This document shows, piece after piece, positions 47,346 to 59,720 of a DNA stretch of 64,000 nucleotides (positions are counted from its first letter, which is position 1; each line of letters opens with the position of its first letter). The notes under the pieces were generated by a model. That model was not told the origin of the DNA. It saw only the letters and a list, made by a program, of their open reading frames with translations, and searched no databases. The DNA is from Balanoglossus misakiensis (lineage: Eukaryota > Hemichordata). The stretch is from contig CM082598.2 in assembly GCA_040954595.2 (NCBI GenBank), positions 5,146,001 to 5,210,000 of the forward strand, given 5' to 3'. A program made the translations under genes and the position numbers.

Positions 47346-47566
47346 AGGATATGAGAGTAAAAACCCACCAAAATGAATAAATAGTAAACAGATTATTCAC
47401 TGTGGCGGGTTTTTCACTCTCGTGTCTATAAGTGAGATGGAAGTTATGTGTGGTCGAACGTTGATTCACTATATATCCACATGTAGAATAATATAAACGG
47501 TGTCTTGTATCAAACATAATTAATTGAAAAGAGGGCAGCGAGAGAGAGAGACTTTGTCCCTTTAAC
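47346..47566. mobile_element. MITE family A, right half (copy 4)
   Basis: Starts at the internal palindrome (GGATATGAGAGTAAAAACCC) and runs to the terminal AGACTTTGTCCCTTTAA. The left half is missing. Confidence 0.75.
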
Positions 47567-47940
47567 TGTTTCTGAGCAGGGGAGGACCACAGATGTATTT
47601 TATTTCTTAAAATGATTCAGAAGCCATTTCATGTGTGGAAAGAGAATGGATTGTAATCTCATACAATCGGTATACTGGTATCAGATAGATTATCTGTATT
47701 GTCAAAATACAAACATTAGCTTTTGTTCTGGAAATCGAAGCATATTCTATTTTATAAGTTTGTGTATTCCATCTATGATGTCGATTTGCCATTGATCTTG
47801 CTAACACATATAAATTGATAAGTTTGAATCCACAATTTCTCGCACCAGTTTAGAGGGGAAGTTGACTTCACAGGAAAAAATAGCCAATAGGCACACTGAT
47901 ATTCTAAAAGAAAATTTCGGCTGCCGGAAATCCCGCTGCA

Positions 47941-48063
47941 ATGAAAGCATTGCTTGCCACGGTCAAATACATTATACAACCCACCGCAAATTTCTGCCAG
48001 CGACCCTCAATTGTCATCATGTTAACGCTAACAGTTATTGGATTTCTGTTTGTTTGTCTAAAG
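47941..48063 (+). other. Possible first coding exon with a hydrophobic leader
   Basis: From ATG at 47941, 41 codons lead to a GTATGTC donor at 48064. The last part, IVIMLTLTVIGFLFVCLK, is a strong hydrophobic segment (signal anchor or signal peptide from the inner Met). No downstream exon was found, so this may be chance. Confidence 0.2.
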
Positions 48064-48479
48064 GTATGTCAAAAGGTGTTTGTTGTTTGTGGACGTCATT
48101 GTTATGTTTGCAGCGAGCCAAACTTTAAAATCGTGTCATTTTTTCTCTGCCTGCCCCCGTCAATTCAACCTGATTACACTTTCATCTTGTTACCCGGGGA
48201 TACTCATTAAATATGCCGTTTGATTTCAAATAATGGCAATGCATGAACCTATTCGCTCAGTAAAAGCCTTGTAATTGGTTATACGATATATTCAATAGCG
48301 CACGCGTCCTTGGTGTCCAGCTGTTAATAGTTCCTCACGTTGAAATAAAAAAAAAACATGATTTGTGACCTTTTCGGATATAGTTTATACACACCTACTC
48401 CTGGCGACATTTCGCCATGTGACAGCGAACACGATTGAATTGCCATTGAACATGGGTTTTTTGTTTCGAAAGTATGGCC

Positions 48480-48850
48480 GACATTTTTTTTGGCGGGAAC
48501 TCTCTTTGTCTGGCGCATTTGCAACAATTTCCTCCGCTTCCCCAGACGAAGCGAAAGACGTCAGCGCCTCCCTGCTAAACAGTCCTCGGAGGATATTCAG
48601 TGACGTCGTCGATGACGTGGGTTCGCGGGGCATTAACCGGTGTCTACGTCATCCGGAGCATGTTCACGGGAGAGCATTCCTCCAAGCGTGACATGAGGAG
48701 TTGTCGAGTGCCGGACGAGGATACCGACGTCCCTTTTTTGCGCCATTCAGAGCGGACAGAACATGCACACACAACGCACGCACCCGAGAGCATTACGTCA
48801 CAGCCGTGATACTGCCACGCTCCCCCCTGCCATCCAAGCGAAGATCATCA
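48480..48850. other. CpG-rich stretch
   Basis: Clearly richer in CpG (GACGTCAGCG, GTGACGTCGTCGATGACGTG) than the surroundings, with several CRE-like TGACGTCA-type sites and open frames on both strands. It could be a promoter or first exon. No gene was identified. Confidence 0.3.
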
Positions 48851-48944
48851 TATATACATTATTTGCTCAGACATAAATACTTTGTCTCTTGGTTTCATGT
48901 ATTTATGGCCAACTACCATCATCTATAAAGCGCGAGTGTCGTCT

Positions 48945-49465
48945 CAACTGCACATGTGCAACTTTTCTGTTTATAAACACAGCAGTTGCCACTGTTCAGG
49001 CAGACCCACCAACTAATACATGTTATATCACTGTAACTTGGGAATGTGATAAAAAGTAATGACACATTGTTTGTCATGATTTACATTGTAGCAGTTACAC
49101 TACAGTGTAATACAAAGTAACAACCACATTGTTTGCAATGATGTACATTGTAGCAGTTACGCTACAATGTAATACAAAGTAACAATCACATTGTTTGCAA
49201 TGATGTACATTGTAGCAGTTACACTATAGTGTAATACAAAGTACATGTAACAACCACATCGTTTGCAATGATGTACATTGTAGCAGTTACACTACAGTGT
49301 ACAAAGTAACAACCACATTGTTTGCAATTATACATTGTAGCAGTTACACTACAGTGTAATACAAAGTAACAACCACATTGTTTGCAATGATGTACATTGT
49401 AGCAATTACAGTTTGTACCTACTTTGACTTGTTACTAAAGCAACAGTCACGGATGGGATGACACC
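48945..49465. mobile_element. 62-bp-satellite element, locus 5 (longest)
   Basis: Six units at about 49060-49415. 5' flank: TCGTCTCAACTGCACATGTG, CAACTTTTCTG, CCACTGTTCAGGCAGACCCA. 3' flank: GTTTGTACCTACTTTGACTT and GCAACAGTCACGGATGGGAT. It is the best example of the complete element. Confidence 0.85.
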
Positions 49466-49469
49466 CATA

Positions 49470-50790
49470 TTTTAAGGCTTTTAACTTTGACTTTTTGTTA
49501 ATACATTGAAAGAAATAAGTTCAAGATAATAATCCCGTATTTGCATTCCTAGCTTAGTATGAATAGAAATACATGAACTGGTTGTATTGCTGAGCACTTG
49601 AACTTTCAGCTAAAGTTCAAGTGAGCTTGTCAACATTAGACCACTCTGACAGCTTTGTGCTTTGTCAGATGCTCTCTTTTCTGATGACATTTCATCACAT
49701 CGCATGAGCGTGCACATATAGTACACAGTACAAAATGTAGAGTAAAAGGGCTATTTCAGTCAACTGTTATAAACAGGTACTATAGTAACTGAACAAGTTA
49801 AATATTCCATGCAGGCTGATTTTCAAGTCGCGTGCTACCTTTAATCGCCAGTGCATGGTATTCTCAGAGAGCTTTATGTTGCAGTGAATATACGCAAAAT
49901 AATTGCGAGCCTGCCAATCCATTTCCATAATAATCCCCGGTCAACTGTATTTAAATGGCTAGTTGTAAAGAAATACTGTACAGCACAATACAGACAATTT
50001 ATACAGTACATAGACGAAAGTTGTATCCTTTTACATAGACCAAAGTTCATGAAAGAAAGATATCTAATCTCAATTTTCCTTTTTCACATTATTAATACTG
50101 TATCTGAAACTTTCGAATATAACCAGGTGTCACCAAGTGCCTTTGTCAGCATTTGACAACGTATCTGCAATTATCTTCTTGTACTGTGCTTACTTTAGAT
50201 CTAACATGATCATGAGTTAGGTGTGTAAATATACTCATCCTCCCCACCCACAGTGCCTGTCAGACAGGATTAAGCAAATGCAAATCAAGTATGTTGAGTG
50301 ACTTTGTCACAAACTTGGCGAACACTGTAGCAATATCTAAGCAGATCTTGTAGTTACTCTGTTTAGTACAGATTGACACGTGCTTTTTGATACAAAATAA
50401 TCCACTCGCATTAGATTCGCCCACTCTCCTAGATCAAGTGTGTGTCTTAGACCCTAGCGGAAATCTATCCGAGAACCAACGTTTGCGTTCATTAAACTGC
50501 ACCGAGGTGTCAACAATGGTCATATGAATGTCATGCAGCTTTCTATGAAATTCCCCATAAATGTAACAATGATGTTTTCCTACACTTCACTGTTTTAAAT
50601 CTATTTTGTCCAGGTACTGTAGTGGCAGCCTTGTTTGATATGTATTTTTACTATGCTTGTCTTGTATACGGATTGTGTTGTTAATGTCTATTTTCATTGT
50701 ATTGTTTCCAAGATCTGTTAGTGGGTTTTCCTGTTAATCTGTGTAAGAACTAAAACGTAAAGAATATACTAAACACCCTCACCTGTAAAA
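49470..50790. other. Intergenic stretch, no gene seen
   Basis: AT-rich. Short ORFs only, the longest being 101 codons at 49851-50156 without motif or splice support. Confidence 0.5.
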
Positions 50791-50794
50791 AAGG

Positions 50795-50985
50795 GTCAAA
50801 TTAGCTTGTAACTAGATTACATCGCCCAACGTGTTAACACACACGTTACAATCTTTGTTAAACGCTCAGGACCTATTCTAGTTTTATACAGAGTTTGACT
50901 TGTATTACTTAATTGGCTAGCAACCCGTTGCTAGGGTGATTAAGTCTCGCGAGATCTCGCAATGAGCGGAAATCATCGATTCCAT
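50795..50985. mobile_element. MITE family I, partial copy
   Basis: TAGCAACCCGTTGCTAGGGT, then TTAAGTCTCGCGAGATCTCG and CAATGAGCGGAAATCAT, matching the right end of 25685-25970 and the left end of 52880-53125. Confidence 0.6.
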
Positions 50986-51952
50986 CAACCTCGACCCCAA
51001 TTTGTAATTAATTGTATGCTGGCAGCTACCAGAAACGACACATTCCTCATTTTCACCGATAAGAAAGTCTTAGTAAACCATGCAAACACCACTCAGTAAG
51101 CTTTGAATTTACTGCAGTGACAGAATGTAGCAAGCCCAGTAAATGTATCCTCAAGGAGCAGGTATTTAATTAAAGCGCTATAAGCATATGTAGGTAGTCG
51201 ATATGAATGCGTTAATATCGTCTGATTAATCTGCGAGCCACCTATTGAGCACTCACATTCAAGAAAACCCTTAAGATGCAATTTCATCATTACTTCAGCT
51301 AACATCAATTGCATTTACGCACACATATATACTGACAAAAGTCTAACACACCCACCTAGATCATCAATGAAAAAGGGTAAAATTATAACTAATAATTTTC
51401 TAATCATACTACACCAGCAACCTGTGGCAACTAACCCACCAAGGCAGCAACATACACTTTCGAATATTACTATGGATTGTCATCCTGTTCATAAAGTCTA
51501 TATTTTTTAAAATACTGACATCAATAAGTATAACCTTAACTTGAAGGCATTTCCTCTCACTTCAAATTTATTTTGGGGGGTTACTGGATAATGTACACTT
51601 TTGAAATTGAGATCCCAGCTAAAATTAAATGAAGCACAGTAGGTTACGATCCAAGGAGAGCTTCAGATCTTGTTAAAAAGCAATTTTATCAGAATGCTTA
51701 CTGTCAGGTGTTTTATAGGTTAAAGGTGGATGCTCTCATTTTCGGTTACTAAAGAAAAAAATTATGCACATCAAATTTGTGTCATTTTGTTAACCAGAGG
51801 GGCTAATATTTGTTAGTTATTGAACTGGGCCGACACTTCAAGGAACTGCTGAGGTCATCATTTCGGTACGATTCTGGTGGCTAGACACAGAACCTACCAT
51901 CCTCTACCGGGTACATACAGTTGTCTGCGATACCCTGCATAGCAAGCAATTG

Positions 51953-52309
51953 TTAAAGGGACAAAGTCTCTCTCTCGCTGCCCTTTTTCCACTAATTATG
52001 TTTGATACTAGACACCGTTTATGTTAATGTACATGTGTACATGGAGTGCATGAATGTTCAATCACACATGACTTCCATCCCGCTTGTAGGATATGAGAGT
52101 AAAAACTCGCCTAAATTGAATAAATGGTAGAGACTGATTATTCATTTTGGCGAGTATTTTCACTCTTGTGTGTACAAGTTGGAGGGAATTTGTGTGTGGT
52201 TGAACGATGATTCACTATATATCCACATGTACATTAACATAAACGGTGTCTTGTATCAAACATTTTTAATTTAACATCGGTAAGACGAGAGAGACTTTGT
52301 CCCTTTAAC
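51953..52309. mobile_element. MITE family A, full copy 5
   Basis: TTAAAGGGACAAAGTCTCTC at the left and GAGACTTTGTCCCTTTAA at the right, with the internal ATGAATAAATGG-type palindrome slightly decayed. Confidence 0.8.
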
Positions 52310-52879
52310 GCCTACGAGAGACAAGACACGTGAATCTTACATCATGGCTCAATCATTCCATATACACCTACGCACGTCCGACACATTCTAGGAGGCTATA
52401 CACACAATTAGATCACAATTAGGCCTAGTTTAGTGCTGCACAATTTCCACCCAAGCATACTGCACCTAGACTTTTTTTTATCAGGATGACGGCGAAATTC
52501 TCACAAATCGTGATCTTGCTCTTGTTTATTGGAGCAAGGACGCCTCTATCCGGAAGGCCAGACTGATTTATTAGAAAGTCTTTTTGTCGGTGTGGGGCAG
52601 TGCAGCGAACAAAGGCAATGCTGCGTCCTTCATTTGATATAATTACTACGTCTCCGAAGACGGCAAGTAATATTGAACGCGTTAAAGGTACAGTAGCTGT
52701 AACCTTTTGCGTTTTCCCTTCTGAATTTCTGTCTGTTTAGGTTACTGGGCGCGGTAATGTGTCCTTTAAGTATTGCCCGTATCAGCTGTCTCGCAGTCAT
52801 CCAAGCACTGGAATTGTCCGTTTGGCTGAAATATTTTGTCCCAATATTCCTGAGTTGTGTCTACCGTATTATGAGATGC

Positions 52880-53125
52880 AATATATAATTTTTCGCAACT
52901 TGCGAGATCTCGCTAGGCTTGATTAATTACCGTAGCAACTTGTTGCTAACCAAATAATACAAGTGAAGCTTTAAATGAAACTAGAATATGTACAGATTTA
53001 ACCAAATTTGTGCCATTTAGCTTGATGGGCCATGTGTTGTTTTTCCTGTGTCACATGAGAATGTCCTCCCAATTTAACCTAGCCACGCGAGATCTCACGT
53101 TGTCTCGTGGATGTCGGAATATGGT
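52880..53125. mobile_element. MITE family I, copy 2
   Basis: CAACTTGCGAGATCTCGCTA at the left and CACGCGAGATCTCACGTTGT at the right. The interior is homologous to the reverse of 25685-25970. Confidence 0.65.
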
Positions 53126-53346
53126 ATATTTTCAAGAACAAAGATTCATTACAGCAAGTAGTATCCACAAAGATCCAGGAAGACAGAGATGTCTTATACA
53201 CGTTATAATGTAACCTTCTTTCAAAAGAACTGCTGCATTATGTTATTGGAACTAAACTCTGCGTTTACGCAATGTATTGTACGCTCGTGGATTAAATGCC
53301 CTGGGTGTGAAGACTACAAAATTAAAATAATGCTTTATACGAGCAA

Positions 53347-53705
53347 TTAGAATGAGTCAAACTGTTCACTGCTCTTCAGAAGTGTCCCATGAAAATAGGT
53401 AGCTAAATCATTGTCACGGTGACATTTAACAAAGAGCCCCCTTAAGTAGATAACATCGACAACTATATGAGGAAAGGCCTTGTCAATCCTGTTATGAAAA
53501 TGACAGCTCACAACAAGGAACAACGCATCGCCATTCCCCTTCTTGAATTCTTGATATGGAATATCGACCGAACACGCAGTGAAATCGTCAATAACCATTT
53601 TAACATGCTCCGAAATCATTAACAACCATTTTATCATGGGAATCCTATCTCTGTTGCTTCCATGGCAACAGGACAATTCACTTTTGCGCCTGTTGTCTTC
53701 TGTGA
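53347..53705 (-). other. Unassigned open frame, possible terminal exon
   Basis: An acceptor-like TTAATTCACAG at about 53703 opens a frame of about 118 codons to a TAA. It includes MIKWLLMISEHVKMVIDDF, IPYQEFKKGNGDALFLVVSC and YLRGLFVKCHRDNDL. The composition is protein-like but unrecognised. There is no upstream exon. Confidence 0.22.
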
Positions 53706-53719
53706 ATTAACAAGTTTAA

Positions 53720-55100
53720 AGTATTGCGCCGTGGGGACCTACCGATATTCTTTATTCTTCATTGTATCCTAATTGAGAATGATAGTGTTTAATTCATTTT
53801 GCATTTGTGGCCAGCCCTCATTAATAATGTAGTCCCACCGAAGCAAGAGCGGGACTGCCTTTATATGTTAACTTTGTACATTTTTACTGTCTGGTTTTAG
53901 TATCTGTATTGGTTATGTCCTGTTTTAACATGTAATGTGTATAATGAACTCTCATTGTATAAAACATTGACTTGTGTTATCCCTTCTTAATGTTCACTTG
54001 ACAATATAAGCGCATGGAAAACAATTCAGACCCGGGCAAAATGGTTTTGTTCTTGGCCCTAGCATATACCGGTACGTTGTAAATGCAATTAAATTGGCAT
54101 TGGCTATTAAATATCACTATTAAACAGCACTGCAGTGACCAAAGTACAAAAGACAGCAGTCGGCATCTGTACGTGCAGTAGGCGGGACGATTAGCCATGT
54201 GTCATGGTTATACAAGGCAGGAAGTTAATCATGTTCAAGGCTGGCTTATTACCCCCCTGTAAACAGGAACCTGACTCAGGCTCAGCCCAGAGAGTGAGAT
54301 CACTAAGCGAATGTCAGCTATTTAGGTGGAGAATATGTTTATTCGGGGAATCATGTTCATTGGTGGATTAGAAAGTGGTGAATTATTAATAAGTGTTGGA
54401 GAGTCTCGTGAGCCCAAACATCATTTTCTGTACAAATACAAAATGAGTGATCTATCGTTCAAGTTTAACTCTACAAATTATGATTTCAAACACATTTAAA
54501 ATCTTCATTGCGAAAAGGGTGTAACATGTATTTTCTTTCTTTTAAAATCAATCATCGAAAAAGAATGTATGGACACAAACGCAAAAATAGTCTAAATGGG
54601 TAGCTCAAAAATTGCAGGGAAATAAGAAAATTAGTGGAATTGAGTCGGAATGACTAATTTTGGCATCTAAGCACAGAGCACTATATAAAAATGCACCAGT
54701 ATCAGGGAAAGCGATTACATCTCACCGAGAAGACCCAACATAAATACAGAGAGTGAACGTGAATGGGTTTGGTATATTTACAGTGGTCTATGAAATTCTT
54801 TGTAAATGTTCAGTCAAAAGGAGGTCAATGAAAAAAAATTAAGAAACCCAAATTTTGATAACCAGGTGCACCTTGGGTAGACAAATACCATGTGTGTACT
54901 ACCTACAATTATAAAATTGCAGACAAATTGGTAACTAAATGCATGTGTATTCAACAGATGCATGCCATCATGCTATTGTCTAATAAGAGTAGCTTTTGAC
55001 GCTAAAAGTCAAAGTACATTTTGACAAGTGCGAGTGTCAGTTATCTGTGATGTTATTTGTACATGCGACTCAGAGAAATGAATAGCAGTCAGGGGGAGTT
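53720..55100. other. Intergenic stretch, no gene seen
   Basis: AT-rich sequence, short ORFs only. Confidence 0.5.
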
Positions 55101-55127
55101 GTACTCATCATAACTTTTAGGGATTAG

Positions 55128-55560
55128 GGTCGTCTGGAACTGCACTATGAGACTTTTCTGCTTTCCATACCATCTACATAGTTTGCTACTTGTCAGTGAC
55201 ACCCTGCCAACCAATGCATGGTATATTGAGTTCCTGATAAAAAGTAATGAAGCATTGTTTGCCCTGATGTAGAGTGTAAAACAAAGTAACAACCACATTG
55301 TTTGCAATGATGTACATTGTAGCAGTTACACTACAGTGTAATACAAAGTGACAATCACATTGTTTGCAATGATGTACATTGTAGCAGTTACACTACAATG
55401 TGATACAAAGTAAGTTCACAGTGTTTGCAATGATGTACATTGTAGCAGTTACACTACAGTGTAATACATATGGAGTAACAACCACATTGTTTGCAATGAT
55501 GTACATTGTAGCAGTCACACTTTGTACCTATGCTTTAATTTGCCATGGGACCCATAAACC
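55128..55560. mobile_element. 62-bp-satellite element, locus 6
   Basis: 5' flank TCGTCTGGAACTGCACTATG, AGACTTTTCTG, GTCAGTGACACCCTGCCAAC. Four to five units at about 55265-55522. 3' flank ACTTTGTACCTATGCTTTAA. Confidence 0.8.
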
Positions 55561-57291
55561 CACAGCCGCAGACGGGACTGCGACCTGAAAGTACAGTAAA
55601 TAGTACTGGTAGATGTCAATGTAAGCTTTTAAACATCTAATTCCTATAAGAACTCCACTTTGTCTTCTATGATTAAAAATAAGCTTAATTTGTTCGTGGA
55701 TTTTGCATTCACACAGTAAAAACAAGATATTCTCTGGTTGTTATGCAGGAAAATATTCTCTTCATAATAAGTCACCATTTCTCCGTGAAGTTGCTTTATG
55801 CTCGTTTAAAGTACTGTGAGGCCTCAATGCAAACAGATCTTGACATATATCCACCTTTCCGAGGTCTCTGTATGAGTAATTTTCCGGATTCATTTCCTCA
55901 TTACTATTACAGGGCGGCCCTCTATGCTCTCTTGCACTCAGCGTTTTGCCGGAAATATCATTTTCTTTCTCGCAAAATGTATTCAACTTTACGAGACCGT
56001 TGAAGTCAAAAGAAGGCGACCTTATCTAATATCAGATCGGCATTTATCTTTCCTTTTTATCCTACTGCAGTCGGGATGCCATAACTCTTCGGCATTTACC
56101 ATTCACAGGAAAGAATCAGCCAACTGACAAAGGTTTTCCACTGGTGTACTGTGGGTTATTTCTACATTATATCAATGGCAACTTTTGACCTGTTCAAACC
56201 ACTTGACATCTGCCTTTGAATTTCATTACTTGTTTTTTCCGAGTGAACTTTATGTCACCAAGTCTGAGCAAGTATTTCTAGTACCACTTTGCTTGTATAA
56301 GTCCTAGCGTTGTTGATTTTATTGTACAACGCAAAAATGTAGCCAGCAATATGTGTTAAGGCACAATATGTTCTCTCTCCATCTGTCTCATAATCCCCCC
56401 CCCCCTCTCTCTCAATCTCTCACTTCATATCTCTCCTTCAAGTTGTCTCCCCTCCCTCCCCGTCTCCCTCTTCCTGTCAAACACACACTGTGTGGGGCAA
56501 TATGAAGCAAGTGACACAAGAGGGGAACATGTGTTTTCCTACCAATTACAAATGCTTCCATTATACATCACCTGAGGATATTAATGCATGTGACACCGAA
56601 TCACGACTCAAAACCATGTGTAGCTGTCGCGATTGCCTGTTGCATGATCGCGAGGATAACTATTCAATTTATCTGACGTTAGAGTCTTTCCTTTGTATTG
56701 ATATATTGGGCACTCTGTGGTTTCAATTGAGAACCCCTGGAGGATTTGCATGCACACGGTTGAGCTGTGTTTGCGCATGTGATGTTTTAGTTAATGATGT
56801 GACCACCGCTTTATACCTGCTTGGCTCTTGCACGTAGTCGCGAGTAGGCGGTGACAAAAATCGTCGATTGACAGGCGGGCATGGGTGGACATTTGAATGG
56901 AAATGAATACCACATCGATCCTATTATGGCTCTGTCTATTTCTGAGTGCGACTTGTTTTAACACTGCGAAAATCAATAGAAGCCAGAGAGCACTCGGCGA
57001 AACCAAGGCATGGTGTTCAGCTGAGGAGACACGGACGTTTCTCTGATCACACCGACATCCTGCCTCCGTCGTCGCGTTGGATCGAGTCCCTCTGCCGTTG
57101 TACTTGCACTGCCGTTTATTACCCCAACCAGCGGTTAGAACACCCGAGGTTGGGTTTCTTGCCCACGCACTTGTAAATCATTTACATCAATGTAGTCGGC
57201 TGGTCGACCCGTCTACTCATTACTCCTATGATGCACCGGAGTCTCTCTCTCTCACTCTTTTTATAACGAGCAGCGGATTTCGGGCTCAACC

Positions 57292-57343
57292 ATGACAAAG
57301 TTAGTTCAAGCTATTGTTTATCTTCTCATCGTGCTAATACTAG
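57292..57343 (+). other. Signal-peptide-like first exon of an unidentified gene
   Basis: ATG at 57292 encodes MTKLVQAIVYLLIVLIL and is followed by G and a GTGAGTACC donor at 57344, so it ends in phase 1 as neurotrophin exon 1 does. TTTTTATAACG at about 57258 is TATA-like. No second exon could be recognised up to 64000. It may be a paralogue of the neurotrophin or an unrelated secreted protein. Confidence 0.35.
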
Positions 57344-58512
57344 GTGAGTACCAAAGTTCTCATTCTTTAAGCCCGATCGCTCTAACTTCCCTCCGTTACA
57401 GGAATTATTGAGTCAAACCTGGGTTTGATACATTTACTTAGAATTTCTAATGTTTTTTTTAAACTAAAGTAATTATTAATGCACTTATGTTTATGCATTA
57501 CTTTGGTCGAAAGGGCCAAGGGAATATACATTTCGAAAATACTTCCCTACTGTCGATACGTTATAAATTCAAGGGGTTTGGGGAATTTTCGCTGTTTGAT
57601 ATCGACAGGTATATTAGTTCAATGAAAATTTGGCATCCGTCGTGAGTCACAATATATGAAAGATTCACCATGATAATTCCTGGTTTCGTGCATTGATCAC
57701 ATGCGGAATGGCCTTTAATTTTGAATAGTTGGATATTAAAAGCACAATTAGCTAACATGAAGTAAATTTCCAATCGTTTTCCACATAATTGAGTATCAGT
57801 TTTTTTCGTAATCAAGAGGAATTGTGAATTTTACATATACGTAGTCGAGATTGGCGAAAATAAATCTTTCTGAACATGATTTGTCAATCGTTGATGTTTG
57901 AAAGCTTTGTTTTGTGAAGAAACGCTGGTCTTTGAGTTATCACTAAGATTAATCGAGCACACAGGGCGAAAATAGAAAGTAAATGAACCTTCAATGAGCA
58001 ATTCATTATATATTTATAATGACACTACATGAATTTCGCGTATCGTGGGACATGTGTCCGTCAAAAGAGATACCACTGAGGATATATTGCACTGTGCTGA
58101 AAAGGGGTGAATAAATCAAGCCCATATATTGAATATGCATCTCAGTGCCCCATCTCTCGGCTGCGTCGAACAAGCGTCTCATAAAAAAATCAAGTATTCA
58201 GGTCTCCACAAGTTTCGCTGGAGCTTTTGACATTTGGAGAGCTTCGCCGCTGACCTTTGGATAATACGCCAGCATGCGAGGATCACTGACGACTTCACTT
58301 TCAAACTGTTAATGATGGACACTATTGTGTCACAAAACATTTTGCGGATAAAAAGTGAAAACACATCCCAATCCGTGTCTGCCTTCTTATTAAGGGGATT
58401 GCTATGCCAATTAAACGCGCCTGTAAAACTACTATAAGCTTACATTTAATTTCCGTGTAGGTACACCTAGTTGAGACAAATAATTGTATTTTTTGTCTGA
58501 ATTTTATAAAGT

Positions 58513-58690
58513 TCACACACACACACATACATACATACATATCACATATACATATATACTGGTACATACATACATAAATGCATACACATACATACATACA
58601 TACATACATACATACATACATACATACATACATACTTGACATACATACACACACACATACATACATACATACACACATACATACATTAAC
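58513..58690. repeat. (ATAC)n/(ACAC)n microsatellite
   Basis: Interrupted CATA and ACAC units, the same motif as the array at 16522. Confidence 0.9.
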
Positions 58691-59489
58691 TACAACGGTA
58701 TATGAGGTTTTTGCGTGCACGTTTGTGAAATCAATAAAAAATTGCTATATATAGGCAATCCCTAGTTGTATACATAATTGATGAATAAAGTGCAATAAAG
58801 CATTTTCAACAGATTTATATAAGTTGCCTATTAAAAGATATTAAAAAGTAAGTGTCGTCATTGTGCAATGATTCCAATAGGAAATGATGGTTTGCTTGGC
58901 GCGATATGAAGACAGTATACATAACAATACAATGATCATGTTCATAAAAGATAGTTATTCCTGTACTTGGAGGATGGAATGATTATTAACTCAATTTCAG
59001 GAGGTTTTACTCGATTATCTCGGAACAAATTGAGGTTGTTGTCTGTGGCCATTTCAAGCTCCTCGTGGTCACGTGTTTGGTACAAGGTTCCCATGGAGAT
59101 AACTTGTGTAGTTCAAACTGTTTACTTGTTGATAGAGATGAACGCGTGCACATCTCTTAATCAATATGGTGCCAATGTCAAATTAGTCATTAATCAGCTT
59201 CGTGCACTGAAACAGATGGTGTCAGGGATAGGGAAGACTACGACCATTTAACGAGATCTTAATATGCCGGCTCTTGCCGTAAGCTTTTACTCAGTCCAGA
59301 TTGCTAACAAGCGCGCGAGTGTTAATGTTGCGGTGCAATGGCCCAAGGTTGGGACTACATCATTAGTGTCAGCTGCGACTGATCATTATTATCGCCCTGC
59401 ATTGGACGATTTAGTAACAAACGTGTGGGCTATTTGGCGTTTGTAAGATGTCATGTTTGAATTTGATATCATGATTCATGGGTATAGGG

Positions 59490-59720
59490 TGTGCTTAAGG
59501 TAACACGCGAATTGAAAATCAAAATCTCAAACTTTTTCTCATATTTCGCTCAAGGTAACTTAAGATTATTTTCTTTTAAAATTGTTGTGAGTCACCGAGC
59601 ACAAATTTAAGTGATAGAGCAGAATTTTCGTTCAGGCTCAAATTGTGTCAAATATGAAATTCAAAATGTCTGCCAATCTCTATTGAGAACATTTTAAGTA
59701 AGGATAAATTTTATGAAAGC
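59490..59720. repeat. Dispersed GGCCATTTTGAATTT-type repeat
   Basis: ATTTCGCTCAAGGTAACTTA, TGTGAGTCACCGAGCACAAA and GAAATTCAAAATGTCTGCCA. The reverse-complement relative is at 61540-61690 (GGCGGCCATTTTGAATTTC, CTCGGTGACTCCCAGTTTTC). Confidence 0.5.

Noticed and set aside
56490-56837. Cysteine-rich 115-codon plus ORF ending near CTRLSCVCACDV, as a second cystine-knot gene
   Set aside because: No acceptor of quality, cysteine spacing does not fit NGF or Spätzle, and the upstream part is a pyrimidine-rich simple sequence.
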